A stretch of DNA of 64,000 nucleotides from NCBI GenBank assembly GCA_964291635.2, contig OZ219907.1, forward strand, positions 372,001-436,000. Direction: 5' to 3'. The notes under the pieces are model-generated. The model saw only the letters and a list, made by a program, of their open reading frames with translations. It searched no databases and had not been told where the DNA came from. The translations under genes were made by a program, and so were the position numbers. Positions 26,766-36,421 of this stretch are shown here, one piece after another (the first letter of the stretch is position 1; each line of letters opens with the position of its first letter). This DNA is from JAPPHA01 sp964291635 (GTDB taxonomy: Bacteria; Pseudomonadota; Alphaproteobacteria; Rhodobacterales; Rhodobacteraceae).

Positions 26766-28229
26766 ATGATCGGCAACGACAGGAAAGTTGCGGTCATCGG
26801 GTCCGGGGTCATCGGAGCCGGTTGGGCCGCACGGTTTCTCCTGAACGGTTGGGATGTCTCGGTGTTCGATCCTGATCCTTCCTCTGGGGAAAGGCTCATG
26901 CGCGTTCTTGACAACGCGCGCATCGCGCTTCCGGGTCTGTCCGACATGAGTATCCCCCGTGAAGGCCGCCTGACGACCACGAGCAGCCTGGAAGAAGCCT
27001 CGGCCGATGCAAGCTGGATTCAGGAATCGATCCCTGAAAGGCTCGACATCAAGAAGAAGCTGATTTCCGACCTCGCCACCCTGGTCGGTCCGGATTGCAT
27101 TGTCGCCTCGTCGACGTCGGGATTCCGGCCATCTGCCCTGGCGGAAGGCAGCCCGATTGCCCGGCAGGTCATGGTTTGCCACCCGTTCAATCCTGTTTAC
27201 CTGTTGCCCCTGGTCGAAGTTGTCGGTCACGAGCGGACCGATCCGGAATTGCTGGCTCGCGCCGACCGGACGCTGGGTGAGCTGGGCATGCGGGCACTGA
27301 TCATCCGGAATGAAATCGACGCTCACCTTGCTGACCGCCTGATGGAAGCCGCCTGGAGGGAAGCATTGTGGCTGGTCAGGGACGGCATCGCTACGACAGA
27401 AGAAATCGACGAGTCGATTCGTTTGGGTTTCGGTCTTCGCTGGGCCCAGATGGGCCTATTCGAATCCTTCAGAATCGCTGGCGGTGACGCGGGGATGCAG
27501 CATTTCCTTGAGCAGTTCGGGCCTTGCCTTGAGATGCCCTGGACCCGGTTGACCGATGTCCCCGAGTTGACGGAAGACCTGGTCGAGACGATTTCCAGCC
27601 AGTCGGATGCGCAATCGTCGCACCTGTCCATTCGTGAACTTGAACGGACTCGTGACGGAAACCTGGTTGCCGTTCTCCGCGCGCTCAAGGGGCGCGACTG
27701 GGGCGCGGGAGCCGTTCTGAACGCGCACGACGCCCGGTGCGGCCAATCCGATGCCGATGAATTCGCCGGGCCCGTGCGAACGGTCTCGCGCGCGGTTCCG
27801 CTCGATTGGACCGACTACAACGGCCACATGAACGAGGCGAAGTACCTCCAGGCTTTCGGGGACGCGACTGACAGGTTCATGGAAATCGTCGGTTGCGACG
27901 CGGAATACATTGCCGCCGGTAACAGCTACTTTACCGTCGAGACGCACATTCGCCACATCGACGAGCTCCTGGCGGGCGATTCTCTCATGATCGACACGAT
28001 CTGCCTGCAGGGAGAACCGAGGAAAATGAGGTTGTTCCACCAGATGCTGAATGAAACGGGCGACCTGGTGGCGACCGGAGAGCATTTGCTGCTTCACGTC
28101 GACCTCCAGACACGCCGAACCTCTCCGGCAAGGCCGCGCGTGATGAAAGAACTCGGGCGGATTGCCGAACTCCATTCGAGACTTGACCTGCCCGAAGGTG
28201 TCGGCCGGGCCGTCGGTCAGCGACCGTAG
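26766..28229 (+). CDS. Fused L-carnitine dehydrogenase / betainyl-CoA thioesterase
   Basis: Two-domain protein of 487 residues. Residues 1 to about 320 are a 3-hydroxyacyl-CoA-dehydrogenase-like NAD enzyme (VIGSGVIGAGWAARFLLNGW; VCHPFNPVYLLPLVE) of the carnitine dehydrogenase type. From about residue 340 there is a hotdog thioesterase (LDWTDYNGHMNEAKYLQAFG). Such fusions are known: the first domain oxidises L-carnitine to 3-dehydrocarnitine and the second releases glycine betaine from betainyl-CoA. AGGAGGT (26754-26760) precedes the ATG. With the adjacent BKACE it makes a complete carnitine-to-betaine path. Confidence 0.92.
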   Translation: MIGNDRKVAVIGSGVIGAGWAARFLLNGWDVSVFDPDPSSGERLMRVLDNARIALPGLSDMSIPREGRLTTTSSLEEASADASWIQESIPERLDIKKKLISDLATLVGPDCIVASSTSGFRPSALAEGSPIARQVMVCHPFNPVYLLPLVEVVGHERTDPELLARADRTLGELGMRALIIRNEIDAHLADRLMEAAWREALWLVRDGIATTEEIDESIRLGFGLRWAQMGLFESFRIAGGDAGMQHFLEQFGPCLEMPWTRLTDVPELTEDLVETISSQSDAQSSHLSIRELERTRDGNLVAVLRALKGRDWGAGAVLNAHDARCGQSDADEFAGPVRTVSRAVPLDWTDYNGHMNEAKYLQAFGDATDRFMEIVGCDAEYIAAGNSYFTVETHIRHIDELLAGDSLMIDTICLQGEPRKMRLFHQMLNETGDLVATGEHLLLHVDLQTRRTSPARPRVMKELGRIAELHSRLDLPEGVGRAVGQRP

Positions 28230-28427
28230 GTCCGTGCCGTTTTCGGTGTGACACCCTTTGAGGCCGGCGCACCGTCGGCTGACTTGCTCGAGATCCGTTC
28301 CCGGGGATTTCCTCCCACCCTAATATTTCCCGGAAATATGTGCCATCAACCTGCGCGCGCGTGGGTATCGGTGTGCGAAGAAACCTCGCGTCATCCCGGA
28401 ATTCCGGTCGAAGAAGGATGTCAAGTC

Positions 28428-29315
28428 TTGACTGACCAGGCCAAAGGCGTGTTGCTGACGACAATTGGCGTCATCGCGATCATCCCTGACAGCCTGTTGA
28501 TCAGGTTGATCGATGCAGAGGTTCTGGTCATCGCATTCTGGCGGTCGTCCCTCGCCGGCGTGGTCCTGATTCTGGTCATCGGCTTGAGACAAAGAGGCAA
28601 TGCGTTTCGCGCCATCGTTCAGCTGAGGTGGTCGGGATTGATCTACACCGCGCTGACGGCGCTCGCGACCTTGCTGTTTGTCGTTGCGATCGAGACGACG
28701 ACCGTCGCAAGCACGTTGTTCATTGTCAGCACGACTCCCGTGTTTTCTGCAATCATGGGGCGATTCGTCCTGCGTGAGCCCGTCGGCCGGCGGATGATCT
28801 GGACGATTCTGCTGTCCATTTTCGGTATCAGCATCATAGTTTGGGGGCCGGTGGGTGGTCCGTCGAAAGCCGCTGCCGGAGATTTCGCAGCACTTGGAGT
28901 CGCATTGTGCCTTTCGATCAGTTACACGGTCGCGCGGCGCGCGCGGCGATTTTCCATGGTTCCTGCAGCCGCGCTTTCGCAACTGTTGTTGGCATTCGTG
29001 ATACTGGCGGTGACCAACCCGTTCGTCCTTTCCGGAGCGAGCTGGGTTTACGCACTGGTGCTCGGCGGAATGCTGGTTCCGCTTGGAACTGCCATGCTCG
29101 CGATCGGACCTCGCTACATCACGGCTGCGGAGGTCTCGTTGTTGCTCCTGCTTGAAGCTGCCCTTGCACCCGTCCTGGTCTGGTTGGTTCTTGGAGAGAC
29201 TCCGTCGCAGCATGTCATCTTGGGCGGCGCGTTGTTGCTCGCCGTCTTGACCGTTTCAAACCTGATCGGACTCAGGTCGAACGGCCGCCTGGCGTGGAAG
29301 GCGCGCAAAAAATGA
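28428..29315 (+). CDS. DMT-superfamily transporter with two EamA domains
   Basis: Inner-membrane protein of 295 residues with ten predicted helices in two EamA repeats; the second starts near GDFAALGVALCLSISYTVAR and ends in AALAPVLVWLVLGETPS. The start is the TTG at 28428, preceded by AGAAGGA at good spacing and followed by the first helix; the frame is open to 28248 but that extension is hydrophilic and unconserved. It lies about 200 bases after the carnitine genes. The family exports amino acids or metabolites; the substrate is unknown. Confidence 0.85.
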   Translation: MTDQAKGVLLTTIGVIAIIPDSLLIRLIDAEVLVIAFWRSSLAGVVLILVIGLRQRGNAFRAIVQLRWSGLIYTALTALATLLFVVAIETTTVASTLFIVSTTPVFSAIMGRFVLREPVGRRMIWTILLSIFGISIIVWGPVGGPSKAAAGDFAALGVALCLSISYTVARRARRFSMVPAAALSQLLLAFVILAVTNPFVLSGASWVYALVLGGMLVPLGTAMLAIGPRYITAAEVSLLLLLEAALAPVLVWLVLGETPSQHVILGGALLLAVLTVSNLIGLRSNGRLAWKARKK

Positions 29316-29530
29316 CGACCTGGCAGGAGAAACCGTCATCGAAATGCGAGGAAGAGACCCGCCCGGGCAATCGGCACGATCCGCTTGGCCGCCCCGGATG
29401 ACCGCCGCCGGCAGTCGATTCCGGCTTGTCATTTGTGCAGGCAGCGAAGAAACCCGGGTTGCGATCGCGGTCCCATCCTGGAGCTAAGGGCTTGCCTGAT
29501 CGACCGAACATGACCAACGGAGAGAGACCG

Positions 29531-30772
29531 ATGCCAGATAGCGGAAAATTCGAGGAAGAATCCGGGAAATCCCCGGAGACGGTTCGGGCAAAAATGCCGG
29601 CGCTCGAATGGAGCGACCCGTTCCTTTTGGAGCATGAACTCGACGACGAGGAACGCATGTGTCGCGACACGGCCCATGCCTATTGTCAGGACCATCTCCA
29701 GCCACGGGTACTCCTCGCGAATCGGAACGAGTGCTTCGATCGGGAAATCGCGACGGAAATGGGCGGTCTCGGATTGCTGGGACCGACGATCCCTGCAGAA
29801 TACGGTGGCGCAGGGGTCAATTACGTATCCTACGGATTGATCGCCCGCGAAATCGAAAGGGTCGACAGCGGTTATCGGTCGTTCATGTCGGTGCAGTCTT
29901 CGCTCGTCATGTTTGCGATCCTGGCCTATGGCTCGGAGGCGCAGCGCACTGCCTATCTTCCCCGACTCGCGAAGGGTGAATTGATCGGTTGCTTCGGTTT
30001 GACCGAGCCGGACCACGGTTCCGATCCCGGAAGCATGGTGACTCGGGCGCACAAGGTCGACGGGGGCTATGAGCTTTCGGGCGAAAAGGCGTGGATTTCG
30101 AATTCTCCGATCGCGGATGTGTTTGTCGTCTGGGCCAAGTCGGACGCCGACAATGACAAGATCCGCGGGTTCATTCTGGAGCGCGGGCTTCCCGGGCTGT
30201 CGACGCCCGCCGTAAGGGGCAAGTTCTCGCTTCGAACGTCGACGACCGGTTCGATCAGGATGAAAGACGTTTTCGTGACGGATGATGCCGTACTTCCCGG
30301 CGCGTCGGGGCTATCCGGTCCATTCGGCTGCCTGAATCGGGCCCGGTACGGCATCTGCTGGGGAGCAATCGGAGCTGCGGAATTCTGTTGGCACGCAGCG
30401 CGCCAGTATTCTCTCGACCGGGTCCAGTTTTCCAGGCCCCTGGCAGCCAACCAACTGGTCCAGAAGAAGCTGGCGGACATGCAAACCGAGATCTCGCTGG
30501 CATTGTTGGGGAACCTCCGCCTGGGGAGGATGATGGATCAGGGCAAGGCGCCGGCCGAACTGATCAGCCTGATGAAACGAAACAATTGCGGCAAGGCGCT
30601 CGAAATCGCGCGGCAGGCCCGCGACATCCATGGCGCCAACGGAGTGTCGGACGAATACGGTGTCATTCGACACGTGATGAATCTCGAGTCGGTCAATACC
30701 TACGAAGGCACGCACGACATCCACGCTCTCATTCTTGGACGTGCGCAAACGGGCCTGCAGGCGTTCAATTGA
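29531..30772 (+). CDS. Acyl-CoA dehydrogenase, glutaryl-CoA dehydrogenase type
   Basis: FAD enzyme of 413 residues with the GcdH signature: FGLTEPDHGSDPGSM for FAD and substrate, GEKAWISNSPIADVFVVWAK, and near the end NTYEGTHDIHALILGRAQTG, where the glutamate is the catalytic base. GcdH oxidises and decarboxylates glutaryl-CoA to crotonyl-CoA in lysine and tryptophan degradation; close relatives act on other acyl-CoAs. The ATG at 29531 has GGAGAGAG upstream. The N-terminal 20 residues are acidic and unconserved. No glutarate CoA-transferase is next to it. Confidence 0.9.
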   Translation: MPDSGKFEEESGKSPETVRAKMPALEWSDPFLLEHELDDEERMCRDTAHAYCQDHLQPRVLLANRNECFDREIATEMGGLGLLGPTIPAEYGGAGVNYVSYGLIAREIERVDSGYRSFMSVQSSLVMFAILAYGSEAQRTAYLPRLAKGELIGCFGLTEPDHGSDPGSMVTRAHKVDGGYELSGEKAWISNSPIADVFVVWAKSDADNDKIRGFILERGLPGLSTPAVRGKFSLRTSTTGSIRMKDVFVTDDAVLPGASGLSGPFGCLNRARYGICWGAIGAAEFCWHAARQYSLDRVQFSRPLAANQLVQKKLADMQTEISLALLGNLRLGRMMDQGKAPAELISLMKRNNCGKALEIARQARDIHGANGVSDEYGVIRHVMNLESVNTYEGTHDIHALILGRAQTGLQAFN

Positions 30773-30980
30773 CATTCCCGCCTCGGACCGGGGTACTTCG
30801 GGGAATCGTTGTCGTGGCAACGGATTGTCGTGACCTGACCGAAACGGGAATCGGCCGGGGTTCGCGTCAGGATCCTCCATGTGCCCCCCGAACCCGGTCC
30901 CGTTCGATGAGGCTGATCACGGCAGCGGGGCCCGCGGGCCGGCAGGGACCGCTGCAGTTTCCCGGTTCATGGAGACGAAC

Positions 30981-31748
30981 ATGACGACGGTCAAGACAGC
31001 CCTTGTTACGGCCGGCAGCCGGGGAATCGGGCGCAAGATCGCGAAGCGCCTGAGCCTCGACGGATGTCGGGTCTGGGTGACGGATACGCACGAGGAATCG
31101 CTGAACCGGCTGCCGCGCGACTGGATGACCACCCGCGTCGATGCGGCAGACCCTGACGGGATGTCCAGCCTGTTCAAGAGGATCGCCAACGAATGGGGCC
31201 GTCTCGACGCCTTGTGCTCGAATGCCGGCATCGCCGGTCCGACAGCATGCATTGAAGACACGTCAGTAGAGGAATGGCGCAGGTGTGTGTCGGTCAACCT
31301 GGAAGGATCGTTCCTCGCGGCAAAGGGCTCTGTACCGATAATGAAAAGACAGGGTTCGGGGGTCATGATCTTCACGTCATCGACCGCAGGCATGTTCGGA
31401 TATCCGCTGCGGGCGCCTTACGCGTCGGCCAAATGGGGCGTCATCGGCCTGATGAAAACGCTTGCGATGGAACTGGGGCCGCATGGAATTCGCGTCAACG
31501 CGGTTTGCCCCGGCGCGGTCGAAGGCGCGCGCATGGACCTGGTCATGGAACGCGAGGCGCGACTGAAACAGACAACGATCGAGGCAATTCGCGCAGGATA
31601 CGCTGCCGGAAATTCTCTCCGGACCTGGATTACGGCGAAAGATGTAGCCGAAGCGGTCAGGTTCCTGGTCAGCGATGAGGCAGGATCGATCTCGGGCGTT
31701 GCCTTGCCGGTTGACGGGCATACCGAGAACCTTGATCCGAAGACCTGA
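30981..31748 (+). CDS. SDR-family oxidoreductase
   Basis: Classical short-chain dehydrogenase of 255 residues: VTAGSRGIGRKIAK for NAD(P), NAGIAG, the catalytic serine in FTSSTAGM and YASAKWG with the Tyr-x3-Lys pair. The ATG at 30981 follows GGAGA and gives the normal N-terminus; an upstream in-frame stretch to 30879 is not conserved. Located between the acyl-CoA dehydrogenase and the convergent gcvP, so co-transcription with the former is possible. Substrate unknown. Confidence 0.9.
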   Translation: MTTVKTALVTAGSRGIGRKIAKRLSLDGCRVWVTDTHEESLNRLPRDWMTTRVDAADPDGMSSLFKRIANEWGRLDALCSNAGIAGPTACIEDTSVEEWRRCVSVNLEGSFLAAKGSVPIMKRQGSGVMIFTSSTAGMFGYPLRAPYASAKWGVIGLMKTLAMELGPHGIRVNAVCPGAVEGARMDLVMEREARLKQTTIEAIRAGYAAGNSLRTWITAKDVAEAVRFLVSDEAGSISGVALPVDGHTENLDPKT

Positions 31749-31826
31749 CTTTCGGATGCTCCGGTTTGGACCTGGCAGGTAGGCTCCTTTTCCTGGCGAC
31801 GACGCGAAAACCGGGATGCGGTGGCG

Positions 31827-34694
31827 TTACGCGATGCGGCGGCGGACCTCGCTTTCGGGTTCCATTGAAGGCTGTACCTGGCAGACGCAACGGAGATTCC
31901 TGTCGCCGTACACGTTGTCGATCCGATTGACCGGTGGCCAGTACTTGTCGACCCGCAACGCGCCGGGCGGAAAGCACCCCTGTTCACGCGGATAGGGACG
32001 GTCCCAATTGCCGACGAGGTCTTCTATCGTGTGTGGGGCATTCCGCAGGGGATTGTTGTCCGGAGCAATACGGCCTTGTTCAATATCGGCCGCCTCGGCA
32101 TGAATCGACAGCATGGCTTCGCAAAACCGGTCAAGTTCTGCCTTGGTTTCACTTTCTGTCGGTTCAACCATCAGGGTTCCGGCGACCGGCCAGCTCATTG
32201 TCGGTGCGTGGAATCCGCTGTCAATCAGGCGCTTGGCGACATCATCGACGGTCACGCCGGCGGATTCCTTGAGCGGCCGGGTATCGACAATGCACTCATG
32301 GGCCACGCGGCCCTCACTGTTTGCGTAGAGGACGGGAAACGTATCCTTGAGTCTGCTCGCGATGTAGTTCGCGTTCAGAATCGCGATTCTCGTGGCCCTG
32401 GTCAGGCCTGCACCTCCCATCATCAAGACATATGCCCAGCTGATCGGAAGAACCATCCCCGATCCATTCATGTTCGCGGCCACGGCCCCGGCCCCGCGAG
32501 TTTCCGGGTCGCCCGGGAGGTACGGAACCAGGTGTGACTTGACTCCGATCGGCCCCATTCCCGGACCGCCTCCGCCATGTGGAATGCAGAAGGTCTTGTG
32601 CAAGTTGAGATGGCTGACGTCGCCACCGATGTCGCCGAGTCTGGCCAGTCCCACCATGGCGTTGAGATTGGCGCCATCGATATAGACCTGTCCTCCGTGT
32701 TCATGCACGATCCCGCAGATTTCCTTTACCGAATCCTCGAAAACTCCGTGCGTGGACGGATAGGTGATCATGCACGCCGCGAGTTTGTCACTGAACTGTT
32801 CCGCCTTGGAGCGGAAATCCTCCACATCGATGTCGCCGTTCTTGAGCGAACCGACGGGGACGACACGCATGCCCGCCATCTGGGCCGAAGCGGGATTGGT
32901 GCCGTGGGCGGAAACGGGAATCAGGCAGACGTTGCGCTGGTGATCGCCCTGTGCCCGGTGGTAGCCGACGATTGCCAGCAAACCGGCATATTCTCCCTGG
33001 GCGCCGGAATTGGGTTGCATCGACATGTCATCGTAACCGGTGATCTCGCAGAGTTTCTGCTTGAGATCGGTTATCAGCTCGATGTAGCCGGCCGCCTGGT
33101 CGCAGGGTACAAACGGGTGAATCTGGCTGAATTCCGGCCAGCTGATCGGGGCCATTTCCGCAGTCGCATTCAGTTTCATCGTGCAGGACCCGAGGGGGAT
33201 CATGGCTCGGTCCAACGCGAGATCCCTGTCGGACAGACGCCGGATGTACCTGGTCACCTGCTGTTCGGCCCGGTTCATGTGGAATACCGGGTGAGCCAGG
33301 TATTCCGACTGGCGAACGAGACGATCGGGCAGGCGCTCCCGAACGGCTGATTCGCGGTAATGACGGTGAATTCCGAAGGCGCGCCAGGCACTTTCGATGA
33401 TCTCGGGAGTGGTCAACTCATCGAATGATATTCCGATCCTGTTCCTGCCAATGCGCCTCAAGTTGATGCCTTCGGATTCGGCTGCACTCAGAATGACGGC
33501 CTGGGCCGGCCCGGCTTCGACCGTCACCGTGTCGAAACAATTCTCCGGAGATACCGGAAACCCGTTTTCTTCCAGACCGTCAGCGAACCTGACGATCTTT
33601 CGATGGATTCGTTGCGCGATCGCTTTCAGGCCTTCGGGACCATAGAAAACCGCGTACATCGCTGCCACGATTGCCGGCAAGGCCTGGGCCGTACACACGT
33701 TCGAGGTCGCCTTCTCCCGCCGAATGTGCTGTTCGCGCGTTTGAAGTGCCAGCCGGTAGGCACTGTTCCCTCTGGAGTCGACCGATACTCCGACAATGCG
33801 GCCGGGCAACGCGCGAATGTTCTTTTCCCTGGAGGCGATATAAGCCGCGTGGGGACCTCCGTACCCGACCGGAAAACCGAATCTCTGGGTTGAGCCGACG
33901 GCGATATCCGCATCCATTTCACCGGGCGGCTTGAGCAGTGTCATGGCGAGCGGGTCGGCGATTACGACGGAGGCCGCCCTTTCCGCATGCAATCGCGAGA
34001 TGATCTCCGAAAAGTCACGTATGTCGCCATGGGTTCCAGGATACTGGAAAACGGCGCCGAACACGGCTGCCGCGTCGAGGTCGGTTTCAGGATCGCCAAT
34101 CACGATATCGACACCGAGCGGGCCTGCCCGCGTCTGCATAACGGCGATGTTTTGCGGATGGCAGTTCCTGTCAACGAAAAACCCGTTTGATCGGGACCTG
34201 GAAACACGGCGGGCCATCATCATGGCTTCCGCCGCTGCACTGGCCTCATCCAGAAGCGATGCATTGGCTATTTCCAAGCCGGTCAGGTCTGCGACCATGG
34301 TCTGGAAAATTAGCAGTGCCTCGAGACGGCCCTGGCTGATTTCCGGTTGATACGGTGTGTATGCCGTGTACCATGCCGGGTTTTCGAGGATGTTCCTCTG
34401 GATGACCGGCGGCGTGACCGTTCCGTAGAATCCCTGGCCGATCAGCGAGGTCAGACAGCGATTCCTGGATGCCACGGCTCTCAAGTGATACAGGGCCTGC
34501 CGCTCGGTCATCGGGGGCCCGAATTCCAGCGGCTCATCCTGCAGGAGCGCTTCAGGCACCGTCTCTCCGATCAGTTCGTCGATCGAGCCGACGCCGATCG
34601 TGTCCAGCATGTCGCGGATTTCGCCTGGCGATGGCCCGATGTGGCGGAGATTGGCGAAGTCGTATGGTTTGTATTCGGTGGGTACAAAAGCCAT
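31827..34694 (-). CDS. gcvP: Glycine dehydrogenase (decarboxylating), P-protein
   Basis: PLP enzyme of 955 residues, the single-chain form of the P-protein that decarboxylates glycine and passes aminomethyl to the lipoyl H-protein. The PLP lysine is in HLNLHKTFCIPHGGGGPG; MQPNSGAQGEYAGL and HGTNPASAQMAGM are conserved blocks. It follows gcvH with a single base between stop and start, completing gcvT-gcvH-gcvP. Length and motifs are normal; the gene should be co-controlled by the glycine riboswitch. Confidence 0.97.
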   Translation of the reverse strand: MAFVPTEYKPYDFANLRHIGPSPGEIRDMLDTIGVGSIDELIGETVPEALLQDEPLEFGPPMTERQALYHLRAVASRNRCLTSLIGQGFYGTVTPPVIQRNILENPAWYTAYTPYQPEISQGRLEALLIFQTMVADLTGLEIANASLLDEASAAAEAMMMARRVSRSRSNGFFVDRNCHPQNIAVMQTRAGPLGVDIVIGDPETDLDAAAVFGAVFQYPGTHGDIRDFSEIISRLHAERAASVVIADPLAMTLLKPPGEMDADIAVGSTQRFGFPVGYGGPHAAYIASREKNIRALPGRIVGVSVDSRGNSAYRLALQTREQHIRREKATSNVCTAQALPAIVAAMYAVFYGPEGLKAIAQRIHRKIVRFADGLEENGFPVSPENCFDTVTVEAGPAQAVILSAAESEGINLRRIGRNRIGISFDELTTPEIIESAWRAFGIHRHYRESAVRERLPDRLVRQSEYLAHPVFHMNRAEQQVTRYIRRLSDRDLALDRAMIPLGSCTMKLNATAEMAPISWPEFSQIHPFVPCDQAAGYIELITDLKQKLCEITGYDDMSMQPNSGAQGEYAGLLAIVGYHRAQGDHQRNVCLIPVSAHGTNPASAQMAGMRVVPVGSLKNGDIDVEDFRSKAEQFSDKLAACMITYPSTHGVFEDSVKEICGIVHEHGGQVYIDGANLNAMVGLARLGDIGGDVSHLNLHKTFCIPHGGGGPGMGPIGVKSHLVPYLPGDPETRGAGAVAANMNGSGMVLPISWAYVLMMGGAGLTRATRIAILNANYIASRLKDTFPVLYANSEGRVAHECIVDTRPLKESAGVTVDDVAKRLIDSGFHAPTMSWPVAGTLMVEPTESETKAELDRFCEAMLSIHAEAADIEQGRIAPDNNPLRNAPHTIEDLVGNWDRPYPREQGCFPPGALRVDKYWPPVNRIDNVYGDRNLRCVCQVQPSMEPESEVRRRIA

Positions 34695-34695
34695 G

Positions 34696-35067
34696 TCATT
34701 GTCCGTTGTCTTCGATGAACGCCTTGTAGGCGTCTTCGTCCATCAACTCGTCAAGATCGTCGGCCGAAAGCGGCTTGATCTTGAAAAACCAGGCATTTCC
34801 GAGAGGATCTTCGTTGACGATCGACGGATTTTCGACGGTGTTTTCATTGATTTCCACGATCTCGCCGTCACACGGCGCTTCGATGCCGGAAGCGGCCTTG
34901 ACGCTCTCGATGACTGCGATCTCTTCTCCGGAAACCACGTTTTGACCAATCTCCGGCAATTCGACAAAAACAACGTCACCCAGCGCCTCGGCGGCGTATT
35001 CGGTGATCCCGATGGTCACGATCCCGTCTTCGTCCTGCAGCCATTCATGTTGCTCTGTAAATCGCAT
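34696..35067 (-). CDS. gcvH: Glycine cleavage system H-protein
   Basis: Lipoyl carrier of 123 residues. The lipoylated lysine is Lys57 in AVIESVKAASGIEAP; the start MRFTEQHEWL is typical. It shuttles aminomethyl between P-, T- and L-proteins. The ATG at 35067 is chosen; a longer frame to 35499 runs antisense into gcvT and is rejected. An lpd gene at the far end of the window could supply the L-protein. Confidence 0.96.
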   Translation of the reverse strand: MRFTEQHEWLQDEDGIVTIGITEYAAEALGDVVFVELPEIGQNVVSGEEIAVIESVKAASGIEAPCDGEIVEINENTVENPSIVNEDPLGNAWFFKIKPLSADDLDELMDEDAYKAFIEDNGQ

Positions 35068-35078
35068 GAGGTATCCTT

Positions 35079-36218
35079 TCAGCGTCTCAGGTAGTTCGGT
35101 TTGACAAAAGGGAGGTTGGCGATGCTCGCGCCGAGCCGCCGATTCCGGACTTCCACGGCTACTGTCGTCCCCGGATTCGAAAACCGTGTCTTGACATACC
35201 CCATGGAAACGGGGGCGTTGACGCTCGGACCGAACCCGCCGGAGGTCACGATTCCGATAGGCTCGGCAGATTCCTTGTCGGGAAATATTTTCGCTCCACT
35301 CCGCATGGGCGCACGACCGGCCGGAGCAAGACCGATACGAACGCGATCCGCGCCTTCCGAAATCTGTGGTCCGATGAATCCGGCACCCGGATATCCGCCT
35401 TCCCTTTCCCCACCGGGCCGCCTTACGCGTTGAATTGCCCAGGTCAGGTCGGCTTCCACGGGGGTTGTCTTCTCGTCGATGTCGCTGCCATGCAGACAAA
35501 AACCTGCTTCGAGACGAAGTGAATCGCGTGCGCCGAGACCGGCCGGCCGGACATCGCCAGTTTCGGTCAGGGTCCAGGCAATCTCTGCCGTCGCGTTGAT
35601 TGGCGTGGAGATTTCGAACCCGTCTTCGCCCGTGTAACCGCTCCGGGAAACCCAGCAGTCATGCCCGGCAAGGTCCAGATCGCGAATATCCATGAACCGC
35701 ATGTCGCGAACGTCCGAACACAGTCCCGCCAGTGCGTTTTCCGAAGCGGGTCCCTGAAGTGCGATCAGACCTCGGCGTTCAAACAGGTCCTCGGTCTCGC
35801 AACCGGTGGGAAGATGCGTCTGAAGATGGGAAATGTCGTCGTCGCGCCGCGCTCCGTTGACGACGAGAAAGAGTTCCCCCGGTCGTTTTGCGAAAATGAA
35901 GTCATCCAGGATCCCGCCCGCCTCGTTTGTCAGGAACCCGTACCGCTGACGGTTGCCGGCCAGACCGAGAACGTCGACAGGCACAAGGGATTCCAGAGCA
36001 AGGCAGAGATCGTCAAGGCTGATCCCGTCCGGCCTGATAACGACTTGCCCCATATGGCTGACGTCGAACAGGCTTGCAGATTTTCGTGTATGGAGATGTT
36101 CACGCAGAACACCGTCCTGGTATTGAACAGGCAGCGCGTGCCCGGCGAACCCGACCATCTTAGCGCCATGCGCGAGATGAAACTCGTAAAGCGGTGTATG
36201 CTTGATTTCTGAATCCAA
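35079..36218 (-). CDS. gcvT: Glycine cleavage system aminomethyltransferase, T-protein
   Basis: Folate-dependent T-protein of 379 residues that moves the methylene group from aminomethyl-H-protein to tetrahydrofolate, releasing ammonia. Conserved N-terminus TPLYEFHLAHGAKMVGFAGH, then FDVSHMGQ, and SRSGYTGEDGFEIS. The start appears to be a TTG at 36218, since no in-frame ATG gives the conserved N-terminus; the upstream region is the riboswitch leader. First gene of the gcv operon. Confidence 0.95.
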   Translation of the reverse strand: MDSEIKHTPLYEFHLAHGAKMVGFAGHALPVQYQDGVLREHLHTRKSASLFDVSHMGQVVIRPDGISLDDLCLALESLVPVDVLGLAGNRQRYGFLTNEAGGILDDFIFAKRPGELFLVVNGARRDDDISHLQTHLPTGCETEDLFERRGLIALQGPASENALAGLCSDVRDMRFMDIRDLDLAGHDCWVSRSGYTGEDGFEISTPINATAEIAWTLTETGDVRPAGLGARDSLRLEAGFCLHGSDIDEKTTPVEADLTWAIQRVRRPGGEREGGYPGAGFIGPQISEGADRVRIGLAPAGRAPMRSGAKIFPDKESAEPIGIVTSGGFGPSVNAPVSMGYVKTRFSNPGTTVAVEVRNRRLGASIANLPFVKPNYLRR

Positions 36219-36270
36219 CGATGGGGCCTCGTTCGTTCACGCAACCCGGATCTCCGGATTGTCGACGCCC

Positions 36271-36421
36271 CATCTGTCCTGGTGCCTGAGATCGCTATCC
36301 CTTCGGCCGGTACAGCCGTACCTGTCTCCAGATGTATTTCCAATGGTGGTCCTTTTGCCTGAGAGATTCCGGGCGCGGTTGCCCCTTCGGCACTGGCGAA
36401 GGCCAGATTCTCCCACCATTG
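36271..36421 (-). promoter_or_regulatory. Tandem glycine riboswitch of the gcv operon
   Basis: Two aptamers in the leader, ending about 53 bases before the gcvT start. Aptamer 1 (36421 down to 36341) has a 9-bp P1, CAATGGTGG with CCACCATTG, the core GCCGAAGGGGCAA and the signature CTCTCAGGCAAAAGGACC. Aptamer 2 (36334 down to 36271) is closed by CATCTG/CAGATG and has CCGAAGGG and CTCAGGCACCAGGACAGATG. Only 6 bases separate the two. This is a recognisable bacterial glycine riboswitch; in gcv operons it normally acts as an ON switch. Confidence 0.93.

Noticed and set aside
28320..29213. Minus-strand frame of 297 codons opposite the EamA transporter
   Set aside because: Highly charged Arg/Gln/Asp sequence typical of the reverse strand of membrane-protein codons; no family.
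32577..33350. Plus-strand frame of 257 codons opposite gcvP
   Set aside because: Antisense shadow of gcvP.
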